A DNA stretch of 64,000 nt from Agroathelia rolfsii. Taxonomy: Eukaryota; Basidiomycota; Agaricomycetes; Amylocorticiales; Amylocorticiaceae. The DNA lies in NCBI GenBank assembly GCA_018343915.1, contig JABRWF010000005.1, positions 35,001 to 99,000 of the forward strand. Direction: 5' to 3'. Below the pieces are notes generated by a model. That model searched no databases. It was not told where the DNA came from and was given only the letters and a program-made list of their open reading frames with translations. Below, one piece after another: positions 46,182 to 58,520 of this stretch; within the stretch, counting starts at the first letter, position 1, and each line of letters starts with the position of its first letter. The translations under genes were made by a program, and so were the position numbers.

Positions 46182-47031
46182 TGTCACAGGTCTATAGCAA
46201 TAAATAATAATACTATGAACACTGTGAATAGTTCCTATGGAATTGTTAGTAAAATTTTATGATTTCTCTAGCCTAATCCAAGGCTAGAGGTGACGCTCTC
46301 AGGGTTTCCAACCCTGAGGTTAACTATGGGATAGTGAACTATGACTTATAATAGCTTTGACTATAACTTGGGCTTGCAGGAAATAATACAGAGGCAAGGA
46401 AATATTCTTAGAGCTAGTAGTGGCTTGTGAGGGGACTTTAGACAAGGGAAAAGACAATAGAATTGACGAAAGAGATCTGTGAGATGGGGGACATCTCTTA
46501 GACCTTAGTAACTTAAATACATGATTTGTATACTATTGTTCTCTTACTTTGGTACGCTTTCCTAGCTTCTATTCCTTACTAATAATCCACTATTACTCCT
46601 AAGATTCTCCTTGATTGTTTCAGTGATCAGCAATATGTACTGTAGTCCCTTTGTACCTGTGATAGTGCCTGAAGATGAGAGATTGCAAAGTTACGCTCTT
46701 TTTGTGACGTGACATATCACATGTCACAACCAGCGTAGCAATGGCAGCCAGGGAGCGGAAATACAGGTATGCCTCTTTCTAAGCCTAAGGCTTAGAACTG
46801 AGCTGTAATAAAATAGCAACTATAGCTTACTATGATATACTATGACTTATAACTAGTGTGCTATGAAGTATAATATGCTATGGCTTTTATATGGCTTGAT
46901 ATAATCTCTAAGAAATTCTTTGATAGCTGCATGGTAATTCTAGATATTTACTTGGTAAACCTGAGTGTATGCTTGGTAAACATGAATAAATGCTATAATA
47001 ACTATGACATGGTACAACTAGGGTTGTGACA
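46182..47031 (-). mobile_element. Solo LTR, family D, 850 bp
   Basis: TGTCACAGGTC...GGTTGTGACA flanked by TAAGG (46177-46181, 47032-47036). It sits between the pol stop and the polypurine tract of A-2. Confidence 0.93.
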
Positions 47032-47034
47032 TAA

Positions 47035-47045
47035 GGAAGGGGTAA
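47035..47045 (+). other. Polypurine tract of A-2
   Basis: AAGGGGTAA next to the 3' LTR start TGTTATGAG. Confidence 0.8.
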
Positions 47046-48005
47046 TGTTATGAGATAATCACTGTACTATAAATTTATTTAAGATTTCTCATTATTTTTC
47101 CGATTTTTCTCTGATTTTTCTCTATTTTTTGGTGTATAATATGTATATTACATAAGTGGACATTATATAAGTACCCTGATGACTAAGCAAAGTCATGTGA
47201 TCAGCCATCATATGACTGGCCATTATGTGAGCACTAGTTATGTGACTTATTATGTAAGCAGGTCTAGAGCATGGGTCTAGAACATGATACCATCATAGAC
47301 CCACTATGGTGCAATATTGCATTACACTTAGTACCTCTGTGCACAAACCATATACCAGGTGCATAGACCAGGTAGAATTAGTATATAACCCTGTAGTGCC
47401 TCTACCTGAAGACCCTAGATTTGTTCTCTTTGTCTTTAGGTAAGCACAATAGTGCTTTGTATCCAGTAGTTAAATAACATAATAAAAACTTTGTCTTCAG
47501 AGTCCCTATCTACCCCTTTCCCTCCTCCCTCTCAAATCCTCCCTGCTTTGTGCTAGGAGGTTACAAGTGTGCTCCATGCTACTTGTAGTTAAGGTGTGCT
47601 TAGTGCTACCTCTGTGAGCTTGCATAAGACAGGTCCAGCCCATTAGTGGTAACCATTTACAACAGCTGTAACACAACACCACATTGTGCTTAGTGCACGC
47701 ACCCATCAAAGCTTTACGCCTAGTTAGCCAGAGTTAAGATACCTCAACCCCTATCTGCATACACAAGAAAACTTGTGTCTTGACTATAGACCTCACTTGA
47801 AAGTCTTGTAGACTTGGATTAAAGCTTGGTGATAGGAAAGCTCGAGTTTGAGTGAAAGTAGAGACAGGGCACAGAGAAGTGTACACCCCTGCATCCCAAG
47901 TCCTGGGAACAGTAAAAAAGGCCTTACTACCTACCCTGTACCTTCGAGGGGTTTCTGTGGACTTTGGTTGAGTTTTGGTGACAAGAATCAGGTGTGCTCT
48001 TGATA
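47046..48005 (+). repeat. 3' LTR of A-2, 960 bp
   Basis: TGTTATGAG...GCTCTTGATA. CCTGAAGAC (47405-47413), AGATTTGTTCT (47417-47427) and GTCTTTAGG (47432-47440) lie in order, followed by TAAGC. Confidence 0.93.
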
Positions 48006-48763
48006 TACAAGACTTTCAAGCAAGGTCTATAGTCAAGACACAAATTTTCTTGTGTATGTAGATAGGGGTTGAGGTATCTTAACCCTGGCCAACTAGGCAT
48101 AAAGCTTTGTTGGGTGTGTGTACTAAGCACAATGTGGTTTTGTGTTTATAGCTGTTGCAAATGGTCACCACTAATGGGCTAGACCTGTCTTATACAAGCT
48201 CACAGAGATAGCACTAAGTACACCTTAACTATAAGTAGCACGGAGCACACTTGTAACCTCCTAGCACGAAGCAGAGAGGATTTGAGAGGGGAGGGGAGAG
48301 AGATAGGCTCTGAAGATGAAGGTTTTATTATGTTAGTTACTTATTTACTATAAAGCACTACTGTACTTACCTGAAGATGAAGAGAACAAATCTAGGGTCT
48401 TTAGGTAAAACACTACAGGGTTATATACTAATTCTACCTGGTCTGTGCACCTGGTACATGGTCTGTGCACAGAGGTGCTAAGTGTGGTACGATATTACAC
48501 CATAGTAAGTCTATGATGGTGTTATGTTCTAGACCCATGCTCTAGACCTGCTTATATAATAAGTTATATGACTAGTGGTCACATGATGGCCAGTCATATG
48601 ATGACTGATCACATGACTTTGCTTAGTCATCAGGGTACTTATGTAATGTCTGCTTATGTAATATACATATTATACACCAAAAAATAGAGAAAAATCGGAG
48701 AAAAATCAGAAAAATAGTGAGAAATCTTAAATAAATTTATAGTACAGTGATCATCTTGTAACA
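48006..48763 (-). repeat. Solo LTR A (layer 3), right part
   Basis: Continues 38734-38933 and ends CATCTTGTAACA. Confidence 0.9.
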
Positions 48764-49397
48764 TTGTGCTATTGCAAATGCAAATAGTCACTACAAGGGC
48801 TGGACCTGTCTTATACGTACACATGGAGACTTGCACTAAGCTTGTCTCTACTGTAAGCAGCACAAAGCATGCCTACAACCTCCTAGCACTGAGCCAAGAG
48901 GATTTGCTGGGGGGGAGAGAGTGAGAGAGATAGAGACTCTGAAGGCAAAGTTTTTATTATGTTAGTTACTACTTAGTATATGGCACTATTTGTGCTTACC
49001 TAAAGGCAAAGAGAACAAATCTAGGTCTTTAGGTAGGGGTACTACAGGGTTATATACTAATTCTACCTGGTCTGTGTGCCAGTGTATAGTCTGTACACAG
49101 GGGTACTAAGTATAGTATAATATTGCATTATAATGAGTCTATTATGATGTCCTAGTCTGGACTCATATTCTAGACTTATACATACATAATATGTCATATG
49201 ATTAGCTATCACATGATGGCCAGTCACACAGTGACTAGTCACATGACTTGCTTAGTTATTAGGGTGCTTATATAATGTTTATATAATATGCAAGTTATAT
49301 ATCAAAAAATAGAGAAAATTCGGAAAAATTCGGAAAAATTCGGAAAAATAACAAGAAATTCTAAATAAATTTATAGTATAATGAGCGTTTCATAACA
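48764..49397 (-). repeat. Solo LTR A (layer 2), right part
   Basis: Continues 38395-38733 and ends GCGTTTCATAACA; CTGGG follows. Confidence 0.9.
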
Positions 49398-49768
49398 CTG
49401 GGAGCATATAGTTACATATTCATTAATGAATTTAGTCATGCTTGGCCACCAATAATTGTATAATACTAGTTCTAAGGTTTTATATTTCCCTGGATGTCCT
49501 GCAGCTGGCACATCATAGAATTTCTTTATAATTTCTGCATGCAGTTAGGTATCCTTTAGTACATAAACCTTTCCCCAGTATAGAACTAGGCCTTCTTCTT
49601 GGTTCCACTCCTCAATTCCATTTTGGAGCTTTACTGGCCCTAGATCTTTTAGCACCTAAAGAGCTTCTGCTACTTCTAGTTCTGGATTTACTTTTCTGAT
49701 CTAGGTTAAAAGACCTTTTTCTCCTTCAACTATAATATGTCCTCTTCTTCTAGCATTGATACAAAATA

Positions 49769-50706
49769 TGTCAAGAGCACATCTACCTCTTACCACCAAA
49801 ACTCAACCAGTGCCTATGTAAACCTCTCTAAGGTGCAAGGTAGCTGGTAATGGCTGTTTTACAACTTCTAAGGCCTGGGATGTATAGGTGTACACACCTT
49901 ATACCCTGTCTTAACTATCACTTACTTCAGAGTATTTCAGTCACCAAGCTTTACTCTAAGTTCACTGAACTTTCAAGCAAGGTCTACTATCATAACACCA
50001 AAGATCTTATGTGTACTAATAGGGGTGTAGGGTATCTTAACTACAATAAGCTTAGAGCAAAGTCTTTGCTTGCTTAAGTACACTAAGCACTATGTAATTT
50101 GTGTTATTGCAGATACAAATAGTCACCATAAGAGCTAGACCTATTTTATGCATATACACAGGAGTAGTACTGAGTAAACTCCTACTATAAGTAGTACTGA
50201 GCACACTTATAACCTCTTAGCACAAAGCAGGGAGGATTTTTAATGGGGAGAGGGGAGATAGGGACTCTGAAGATGAAGTTTTTATTATATTAGTTAATTG
50301 TCTAATACAAAGCACTATTGTGCTTATCTAAAGATGAAGAGAACAAATCTGAGGTCTTTAGATAGAGGTACTACAGGGTTATATACTATTTCTACCTGGT
50401 CTGTGCACTGGTACATGGTCTGTGCACAGAGGTACTAAGTATGACATGATATTGTACTATAATGAGTCTATGATAGTATTGTGGTCTAGACTTATTACAT
50501 AATAAGTCACATAACTAGTGGTCATATAATGTCCAGTTACATGATGACTAATCATATAACTTTGCTTAGTCATCAAAGTACTTATGTAATCTTTGCTTAT
50601 ATAATATATATATTATATACCAAAAAATAGAGAAAAATCAGAGAAAAATCAGAAAAATAATAATAAATCTTAAATAAATTTATAATATAGCGAGCAACTC
50701 ATAACA
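49769..50706 (-). repeat. 3' LTR of A-3, 938 bp
   Basis: TGTCAAGAGCACATC...AACTCATAACA. Confidence 0.9.
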
Positions 50707-50863
50707 TTACTCTCCCTTTAGGGGCAATCTGCCTTGGGTTGCTACTCTGTCAGGTTATCCCAATTTTAAAATGGTAAAAGTCCAAATACTGCCACACTGA
50801 TCTTTATTGGTGTACTAGAGTTAGCTTTGTAAAAGTCTCTGATTGCATTATTTACATGCATAT

Positions 50864-51746
50864 TGTCACAACCATAGTTATACCATGCTATAGACACTAT
50901 AGCATTTAATCATGTCTACCAAGCATATATTCAGGTTTACCAAGCATATACCCAGGTTTATTCAGCATACACTCAAGATAACCATGAAATCACTCAAGTA
51001 TTTATTATTATTATTATCAAGCTACAAATCATGCTGTAGAGGCTATTATACATAATATATCCACAGAATATTATCTATAAGTCATAGTATATTATAGTAA
51101 ACCATAGTTTATCATTTGGTCAAAGCTCAATTCTAAGCCCAAGGCTTAGAAACAGGTATATTATTATTTCCGCTCCTTTTCACTATTGTGCTGGTTGTGA
51201 CATGTCACGCGTCACATCACACAAAAGAGCGTAACTTTGCATTCCCCATCTTCAGGCACTATCACAGTTATACAGGAACTGCAATACATTATGATAATCA
51301 TTGAAACAATCAAGGAAGAACCTAGGAATGATATTGGATTATTTGGTAAGGATTAGTAACTAGAAAAGCGTACCAAAGTAGGAGAACAATAATATACAAT
51401 TATGTATTTAAGTTACTAAGGTCTAAGAGATGTTCCCTATCTCACAGACCTCTTTCGTCAATACTATCATTATTATTCATTGTCCCAGGCTCTCTTTACG
51501 CCCCTAAGCCCCTATTGTACCACTCTTATTGTCCCAAGTCATAGCCATAGTTATTATAGTTGTCAAAGTCATAGTACACTTCTTTATAGTTAACCTTAGG
51601 GTTGGAAACCCTAAGAGCGTTACTACTAGCCTTGGATTAGGCTTTACAACCCATTGTTTACTGCTAAGTATTTTTAATAGTCTTTTCTATAGTAATCCTT
51701 CATAGTATTCATAGTGCTCATAGTTATAGTTTATAGACCTGTAACA
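50864..51746 (+). mobile_element. Solo LTR, family D, 883 bp
   Basis: TGTCACAACCATAG...GACCTGTAACA flanked by CATAT (50859-50863, 51747-51751). Very similar to the copy at 8724. Confidence 0.93.
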
Positions 51747-52018
51747 CATATCAGATTCTCTTACCTAGGTTTATTCTCCTGGGTAGCCTTTCCATGTAAC
51801 CAAGAATTCTAGCTTTCCTTGGCATAGTCTAGAATTAAGTACTTCTTCTATTTCATACTCTTCTTCTCCCTCTACTTCTACTGAGGGCAAAGGTTTCTAG
51901 TGTCAATCAGAAGCATAGTGTGGTTTTAGCAAATGCATGTGGAATACATTATGGATCTTAAGGTTAGTTAGTAGTTCTAGCTAATAGTTCAAGTTGTTTA
52001 GCTTCTTTTCCACTTTAT

Positions 52019-52955
52019 TGTTACGAGATGATCATTGTGCTATAAATTTATTTAAGATTTCTCATTATTTTTTTGATTTTTCTCCGATTTTTCTCTATTT
52101 TTTGGTGTATAATATGTATATTACATAAGCAGACATTACATAAGTACCCTGATGACTAAGCAAAGTCATGTGATCAGTCATCATGTAACTAGCCATCATG
52201 TGACTACTAGTCATGTAACTTATTATGTAAGCAGGTCTAGAGCATGGGTCTAGAACATGACACCATCATAGACTCACTATGGTGCAATATTGCATCACAC
52301 TTAGCACCTCTGTGCACAGACCAGGTAGAATTAGTATATAACTCTGTAGTGTTTTACCTGAAGACCCCAGATTTGTTCTCTTTGTCTTCAGATAAGCATA
52401 GTAGTACTTTGTAGTAAATAAGTAACTAACATAATAAAACTTTGTTTTCAGAGTCCCTATCTCTCTCTCTCCCCTCCCCTATCAAATCCTCTCTGCTTAG
52501 TGCTAGGAGGTTGTAAGTGTGCTCCGTGCTGCTTATAGAAGAGACAAGCTTAGTGCAAGTCTCAGTATGTATGCATAAGATAGGTCCAGCCCTAGTGGTG
52601 ACCATTTGTGTTAGCAAAGACACAAACTACATAGTGCTCAGTGCACTTAAGCAAGTAAAGGCTCTGCCCTACACTTGTCAAGGTTAAGATACCCCAACAC
52701 ATATTTATATACACAAGATCATCAGTATCTTGACAGTATCCTTTGCTTGAAAGTCTAGCAGACTTAGAGTAAAGCCTAGGGATTGAAGAGCTCTAGTGTG
52801 AGTAACAATAAAGACCATACACAGGGAAGTATACACCCTTGCATCCTAAGCCTTAGGAGAAGTAAAACAACTATTACTGGTTACCCTGTATCTTAGAGGG
52901 GTTTTTGTAGGCCTTAGTTGAGTTTTGGTGACAAGAGTTAGGTGTGCTCTTGATA
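52019..52955 (+). mobile_element. Solo LTR, family A, 937 bp
   Basis: TGTTACGAGATG...GCTCTTGATA flanked by TTTAT (52014-52018, 52956-52960). It carries the self-primer AGATTTGTTCT at 52369-52379. Confidence 0.93.
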
Positions 52956-54119
52956 TTTATAAGGTCCAATCCATTTTTGACTTAGTTTTTTGAATGGTTT
53001 ATTAAGTTTCAAATTTTGTGTGTTAAGCTATACTTCCTGTCCTTCCTTAAGATCTAGGAACATCTTTTTTCCTTTGTTGTATAATTGTTCCATTTGCTCC
53101 CTAGCTAACCCTAATGCTGCTTGTGCTTTATTTTATACCTCTTTTACATTTTCAATCCAGTTAAAAGCTCTAGGAGTAGAGTTTTGGATATTCTTAGCTT
53201 CTCAATTTAGAACATAACTATAGGTAAGTTTGAACGTGCTAGAGCATATACTTTTGTTTTTCCTATTATTATATATGAATTCCGTATAGGATAGCCAATC
53301 TACCCAATTTGTTTGCTAATAATTGCAAAAGATCTGGAGGTATTGTTCTACTTCCTGATTTACACATTCAGTTTGTCTATCACTTTATGGGTGATACACT
53401 GTAGATAGAGCTGTTTTGATATATAGACTTTTATGTATATCTTTTATCACTTAACTTGCAAACTGGGGTCCACAATCTGAGGTCCATATTGATGGTGTAC
53501 CATGTAGTTTAAACACATTCTTGATGTAGAGATTAGCTATATCTTTAGCAGAAATATTTTCATTGGTTGGTATAAAGTGTACTAGTTTTGTAAGCCTATC
53601 TACTACTATAAGGATTAAGTCAAATCCATGTGACTTAGGTAATTTGACAATAAGATCCAAGGTTACATGTTCCTATAGTTTGCTAGGTACTAGAAGAGGA
53701 TGTAGGAATCCTGGTAGTACTTGCCAACTTGGTTTATTGGCTTGATATAATAGACAGGAGTCTACATATTAGTTTACTTCTTTTGTCATGTTGATCCAAT
53801 AGTAGTTTCTGCTAATAAGTTCCAGCATTTTTGTACATCCAGGATGGCCTGCCAGTGTAGAATCATGGTATTTAGCTATAATCTTTTCTTTGAGTTCCCT
53901 TTTTAGGGGCACAAATACCTTTTCCTTGTATAATACCAGGCTATCTTCTATTTCCCAGTCTTGCAGTCCTAGGGTAGTCCATCTTAGGCCAATCTTGACA
54001 ATTTGATAGAGGGATTCCAGCAACTTGGTGCTCTCCTGTCTAATTTCTGCCAAGATTTCCTTTTTGCCTTCTACCAGTATATAGCCTCTCTTTGTAGCTA
54101 TTATTCTAAAGTAGGTAGG

Positions 54120-54720
54120 TGTCACAACCCCCTCCACACACAAGTGGCTCCCACTCCGACATTTCTGACATGTCCCCACTCACCCTCGCCCACTACCATC
54201 CAACAACCAAAGACACCTCTCCGGCTCCCAACTTCCGCTCTCCGCTCTCCACAATTCGGGCGTCGGAACCAGCAACCCCTTGTTTAGCGCCCAACTGGAG
54301 TCCCGGAGTCTTTTCCTCTTCTCACGTATCCTGTTTTCCTATCATTTTCCCTACATATTCTGGTACCCTTGTTCACATAGATAGTTTCAGCCCATTTACA
54401 CCCCATATTCTGTTTCCCACTCTCTGTCTCACTTCATTTCTATTCCTCTTGGTATCCTCCTGCTACTATAGTATTTATACCAACCTAGTATATACCTAGC
54501 TACCTCAGTTCGGAAATCAACTTAGTTCCCCTTCTCCTGTCTGACTCCTGTCCCGGACTGCAACTAGGCAAGGGCCTGACACATACGTCTTGGCCAAGTC
54601 CAGTCACCCCTCTCCTTTCCTATCCACTCTCCCATCTCTACTTCTGTTCACTCTGTCTCCACTTCCGTTCCGCTCCGCCCCTTCCCTTTTCTGCTATCTC
54701 CATCCATCCAAGACTTAACA
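54120..54720. mobile_element. Solo LTR, family E, 601 bp
   Basis: TGTCACAACCCCC...CCAAGACTTAACA flanked by GTAGG (54115-54119, 54721-54725). It retains CpG sites and differs little from the copy at 35326. The open frames at 54003-54499 cross its border and are not genes. Confidence 0.93.
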
Positions 54721-55793
54721 GTAGGTTGGAGTACAGTGATATCTTGATTATCCTGTGAGTCTTCTATATAAAAATTGGGTTGGTGCAATAGAGCATTGGC
54801 ATGTTCATTAGCAGATTCTTTTTTGTAACATAACACAAAGTAGTATTCCTGTAGGATTTGGTACTAGCGTGCTTGTCATCTACTGAGGTATTGGCTTGTT
54901 GCCCAATACTCTAGGTTTTTGTGATCTAACTAAATTTCCACAGGTTTAGGTAATTCTATAATATAGTGATGCTATTCTTCTAATGCTTGAATAATTGCAA
55001 GTATTTCTTTATCCCAGATATCATAATTTTATTGTGCGTCATCCATAGATTTAGAGTGGAATATAATGAGGTGCCATTCACCATTATTTTGCAACTAGGA
55101 AAATACTCCTCCAGTAGTATACCTAGAGGCATCTATCTCAATTTGACTTTCTCACTCATGATCATAGATAGCTGACACAGGTGCTGTAGTAAAGGCCTTC
55201 TTGAGTTTATCAAATGAGTTTTATTCCTCCTTTTTCCATTTCCAAGTGCCTTTGCCTATTAACTTATCCAAAGGCTTGGTAATATTACTAAAGCCTTTGA
55301 TGAATCATTGGTAGTAATTAGCTAGACCTCTGAATTTTTATACATCTTTGACGGTTATAGGAATTGGCCGGTTAAGGATAGCTTATACTTTATCATTGAT
55401 CATTTATACATGGTTGTAGCTAATAATTACTCCCAGGAACTTAACTTCTGGTACTTCAAATAAGCACTTGTCTAGATTGGCAAAGAGATTGTTTTCTACT
55501 AATTATTTAAGTACCTTATGTACTAGTCATTGGTGTTCTTCAATATTGGTAGTAGCAATAATAATGTCATCAATATATACATATACTAATCCTTACATAA
55601 TTAGGTCTATAAATATTTCATCTATCATAGCTTGGAAAGTGGCTGGGGTATTACATAAACCAAATGTTATTATAAGGGGTTCAAAGAGTCCTTAAGGAGT
55701 TATAAATGCTACTCACTCTTGGTATCCATTCTTTATGAGTATATTATTATACCTCTATTGTAAATCTAGTTTAGTAAATACTTTTGCCCTTGA

Positions 55794-57594
55794 TGTCAAG
55801 AGCACACCAGTCTCTTGCCACCAAAACTCAACCAGTGCCTACGTAAACCTCTCTAAAGTGCAAGGTAGCCAGTAATGGCTGTTTTACAACTCCCAAGGCC
55901 TGGGATACGCAGGTGTACATACCTTGTGCCCTGTCTTAACTCTCACTCATGTCAGAGTATTCCAGTCACCAAGCTTTACTCCAAGTTCACTAAACTTTCA
56001 AGCGAGGTCTACTGTTACAACACCAAAGGTCTTGTGTATATTATTAGGGGTGTAGGGTATCTTAACTGCAACAAGTACAGGGCAGAGCCTTTACTTGCTT
56101 AAGTGCACTGAGCACTATGTGTTGTTGTATTATTGCAGATGCAAATGGTCACCACGAAGGCTAGACCTATCTTATGCATGCACACGGAGACTTGCACTGA
56201 GTGTGTCTCTTCTGTAAGCAGCACAAAGCATGCTCACAACCTCCTAGCACTAAGCAGAGAGGATTTTAATGGGGTGGGAGGGGAAGAGATAAGGACTCTG
56301 AAGACAAAGGTTTTATTATGTTAGTAACTACTTGATACAAAGCACTACTTGTGCTTACCTAAAGATGAAGAGAATGAATCTGGGGTCTTCAGGTAGAGGC
56401 CCTACAGGGTTATATACTAATTCTACCTGGTCTGTGCATAGGGTCCATAGTCTATGCACAGTGGTGCTAAGTATAATGCGATATTGCACCATAGTGAGTC
56501 ATAGCTTACATAATATGTCACATGACTAGTGGTCACATAATAGCCAGTCATATGATGACTGATCACATGACTTGCTTAGTTATTGTCACAACCTTAATAG
56601 TATCATGCCATAGATAAAATAGCATTCAATCATATCTACCAAGCATATATTCAAGTTTACCAAGCATATACCCAGGTTTATTCAGTATACACTCAAGATA
56701 ACCATGAAATCACTCAAGTATTTATTAATATTATTATCAAGCTACAAATCATGCTACAGAGGCTATGATATATAATATATCATCTATAAGTCATAGTATA
56801 TCACAGTAAACCATAGTTTATTATTTGGTCAAAGCTTAGTTCTAAGCCTTGGGCTTAGAAGTAGGTATATTACTATTTCCGCTCCTTTTTACTGTTGCGC
56901 TGGTTGTGACATATCACGCGTCATGTCACACAAAAGAGTGTAACTTTGCATTCCCCATCTTCAGGCACTATCACAGTTACACAGGAACTGCCATACATCA
57001 TGATAATCATTGGAACAATCAAGGAAGAACCTAGGAATAATATTGGATTATTTAGTAAGGATTAGTAACTAGAAAAGCGTACCAAAGTAGGAGAACAATA
57101 ATATACAATCATGTATTTAAGTTACTAAGGTCTAAGAGATGTTCCCTATCTCACAGACCTCTTTCGTCAATACTATCATTGTTCTTTATTGCCCCAGGTT
57201 CTCTTTACGCCTCTAAGCCCCTATTTTGCTGCTCCCATTGCCCCAAGTCATAGTCATAGTTATTATAGTTGTCAAAGTCATAGTACACTCCCTTACAGTT
57301 AACCTTAGGGTTGGAAACCCTAGAAGCGTCACTTCTAGCCTTGGATTAGGCTTTACAACCTATTGTTTACTAATTAAGTATTCTTAGTCTTTTCCACAGC
57401 AATCCTTTATAAATATTCATAAGTATTCATAGTCATAGTTTATAGACCTATGACAGTCATCAAAGTACTTATGTAATGTCCACTTATGTAATATACAAGT
57501 TATATATCAAAAAAATAGAGAAAAATCAGAGAAAAATCGGAAAAATAATGAAAAATTCTAAATAAATTTATAATACAACGAGCGACTCGTAACA
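55794..57594 (-). mobile_element. Solo LTR, family A, interrupted by a D LTR
   Basis: TGTCAAGAGCACACC...GCGACTCGTAACA flanked by CTTGA (55789-55793, 57595-57599). It splits RT of A-3. Confidence 0.92.
56584..57455 (+). mobile_element. Solo LTR, family D, 872 bp
   Basis: TGTCACAACC...GACCTATGACA flanked by GTTAT/GTCAT (56579-56583, 57456-57460). Confidence 0.92.
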
Positions 57595-58510
57595 CTTGAG
57601 AGTCCATCAATAATAGAGGAAATGAGTGGAAGTAGGTAAGAATTTTTTATAGTGATATTATTCAATCTGTGATAATCCACTATTGGCCTAAGTTTTCCAT
57701 TCTTTTTGGGGATGAAGAATAGAGAGGCATATAGGCTCTGGGATTTCCTTATATATCCCTTAGCCAAATTCTCTTCTAGATATGTATCCAGCTTTTTCAG
57801 CTCTAGGATCGACAATGGGTATACCTTAACCCTTTTCATTTTGGCTTTTTCCACTAGTTTGATCTTATAGTTATAGGGTTTACTAGTTAGGAAACATTAG
57901 GAGTCTACTTCTAAAAACACCTTAGCATGTTCCTGGTATTAGGGTAGCAAACCCAGGATTGTAGCCAGTCTTGGAGGAGAGTCCTCATCTTTTATGATTT
58001 TGTCAATTTTTTTATACTCCTCATCTTTTAGTAAATCATCCATTAATGTAATATGTCCTTTTTTCTAGTTAATTAGGGGGTTTTCTAGTTATAACCAATC
58101 AATACCTAAGATTACATCTTCTGTACCAATATCTACTACTAAAAAAACTAAATGTTGTTGTTCTATACCAATCTGAGTTAAAAGGATTGCATATTCCGAA
58201 ATGAACCCTATTGTATTTGGTGAATTATCTATATTGCACAAAGGAATTTGCTTTTGTAGTTTTAAGGTTTTTATTTTATTTTTGTCTATAAATTTTTTAT
58301 TAATAAATATAGAGGAAGCACTAGAATCAATCATTGCAGATACAGAAATTGTTGAAGAGTGTCCATGGAATATAAGAGAAATCTTTAGGTGTTGTCTATT
58401 TATACCTTGTATAGATAAAGAAGAGATTAAAAATGAAGAAGAAATAGAAAAGGAAGAAACTTTATTTTGCATATATTGGTCAGAAGCATTGGCCTTATAC
58501 TCTGACCATT

Positions 58511-58520
58511 CTAAAAACCC
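58511..58520 (-). promoter_or_regulatory. Likely -1 frameshift site of A-3
   Basis: Sense GGGTTTT then TAG, as in A-1, A-2 and C-1. Confidence 0.65.

Larger units (their letters stand above)
38934..48005 (+). mobile_element. Full-length decayed Ty3/gypsy chromovirus A-2
   Basis: Two 960-bp LTRs, leader, gag, pol with all domains, and a polypurine tract. Target duplication TATAA/TACAA (38929-38933, 48006-48010), one transition apart. The two LTRs differ at roughly twenty positions in their first 330 bases, nearly all transitions. Later insertions: G LTR at 44454 and D LTR at 46182. Confidence 0.94.
34538..49768 (-). pseudogene. pol: Pol of C-2 (integrase and chromodomain), in four pieces
   Basis: Coding order: 49768-49403 (RNase H-integrase linker and HHCC finger), 38389-38040 (integrase core, LPTPQKPWE and WTTDRGP near 38110), 36996-36496 (SDxQTE end and integrase tail), 34941-34538 (chromodomain, stop at 34538-34540). 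The gaps are a nested A stack, a solo G LTR and a solo A LTR, each with target duplications. The N-terminal half of pol, gag and the 5' LTR are not in the window and may lie to the right. It shares its sequence with C-1. Confidence 0.86.
50718..58520 (-). pseudogene. pol: Pol of A-3, in six pieces
   Basis: Coding order: 58520-57600 (protease, with a serine in place of glycine in the DSG motif; RT start), 55788-54726 (RT with a YIDD region near 55570, RNase H), 54114-52961 (linker, HHCC finger near 53760, integrase core near 53460-53660, tail), 52018-51752 and 50863-50718 (chromodomain, stop at 50718-50720). Solo LTRs separate the pieces. It appears more decayed than A-2. Confidence 0.85.
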
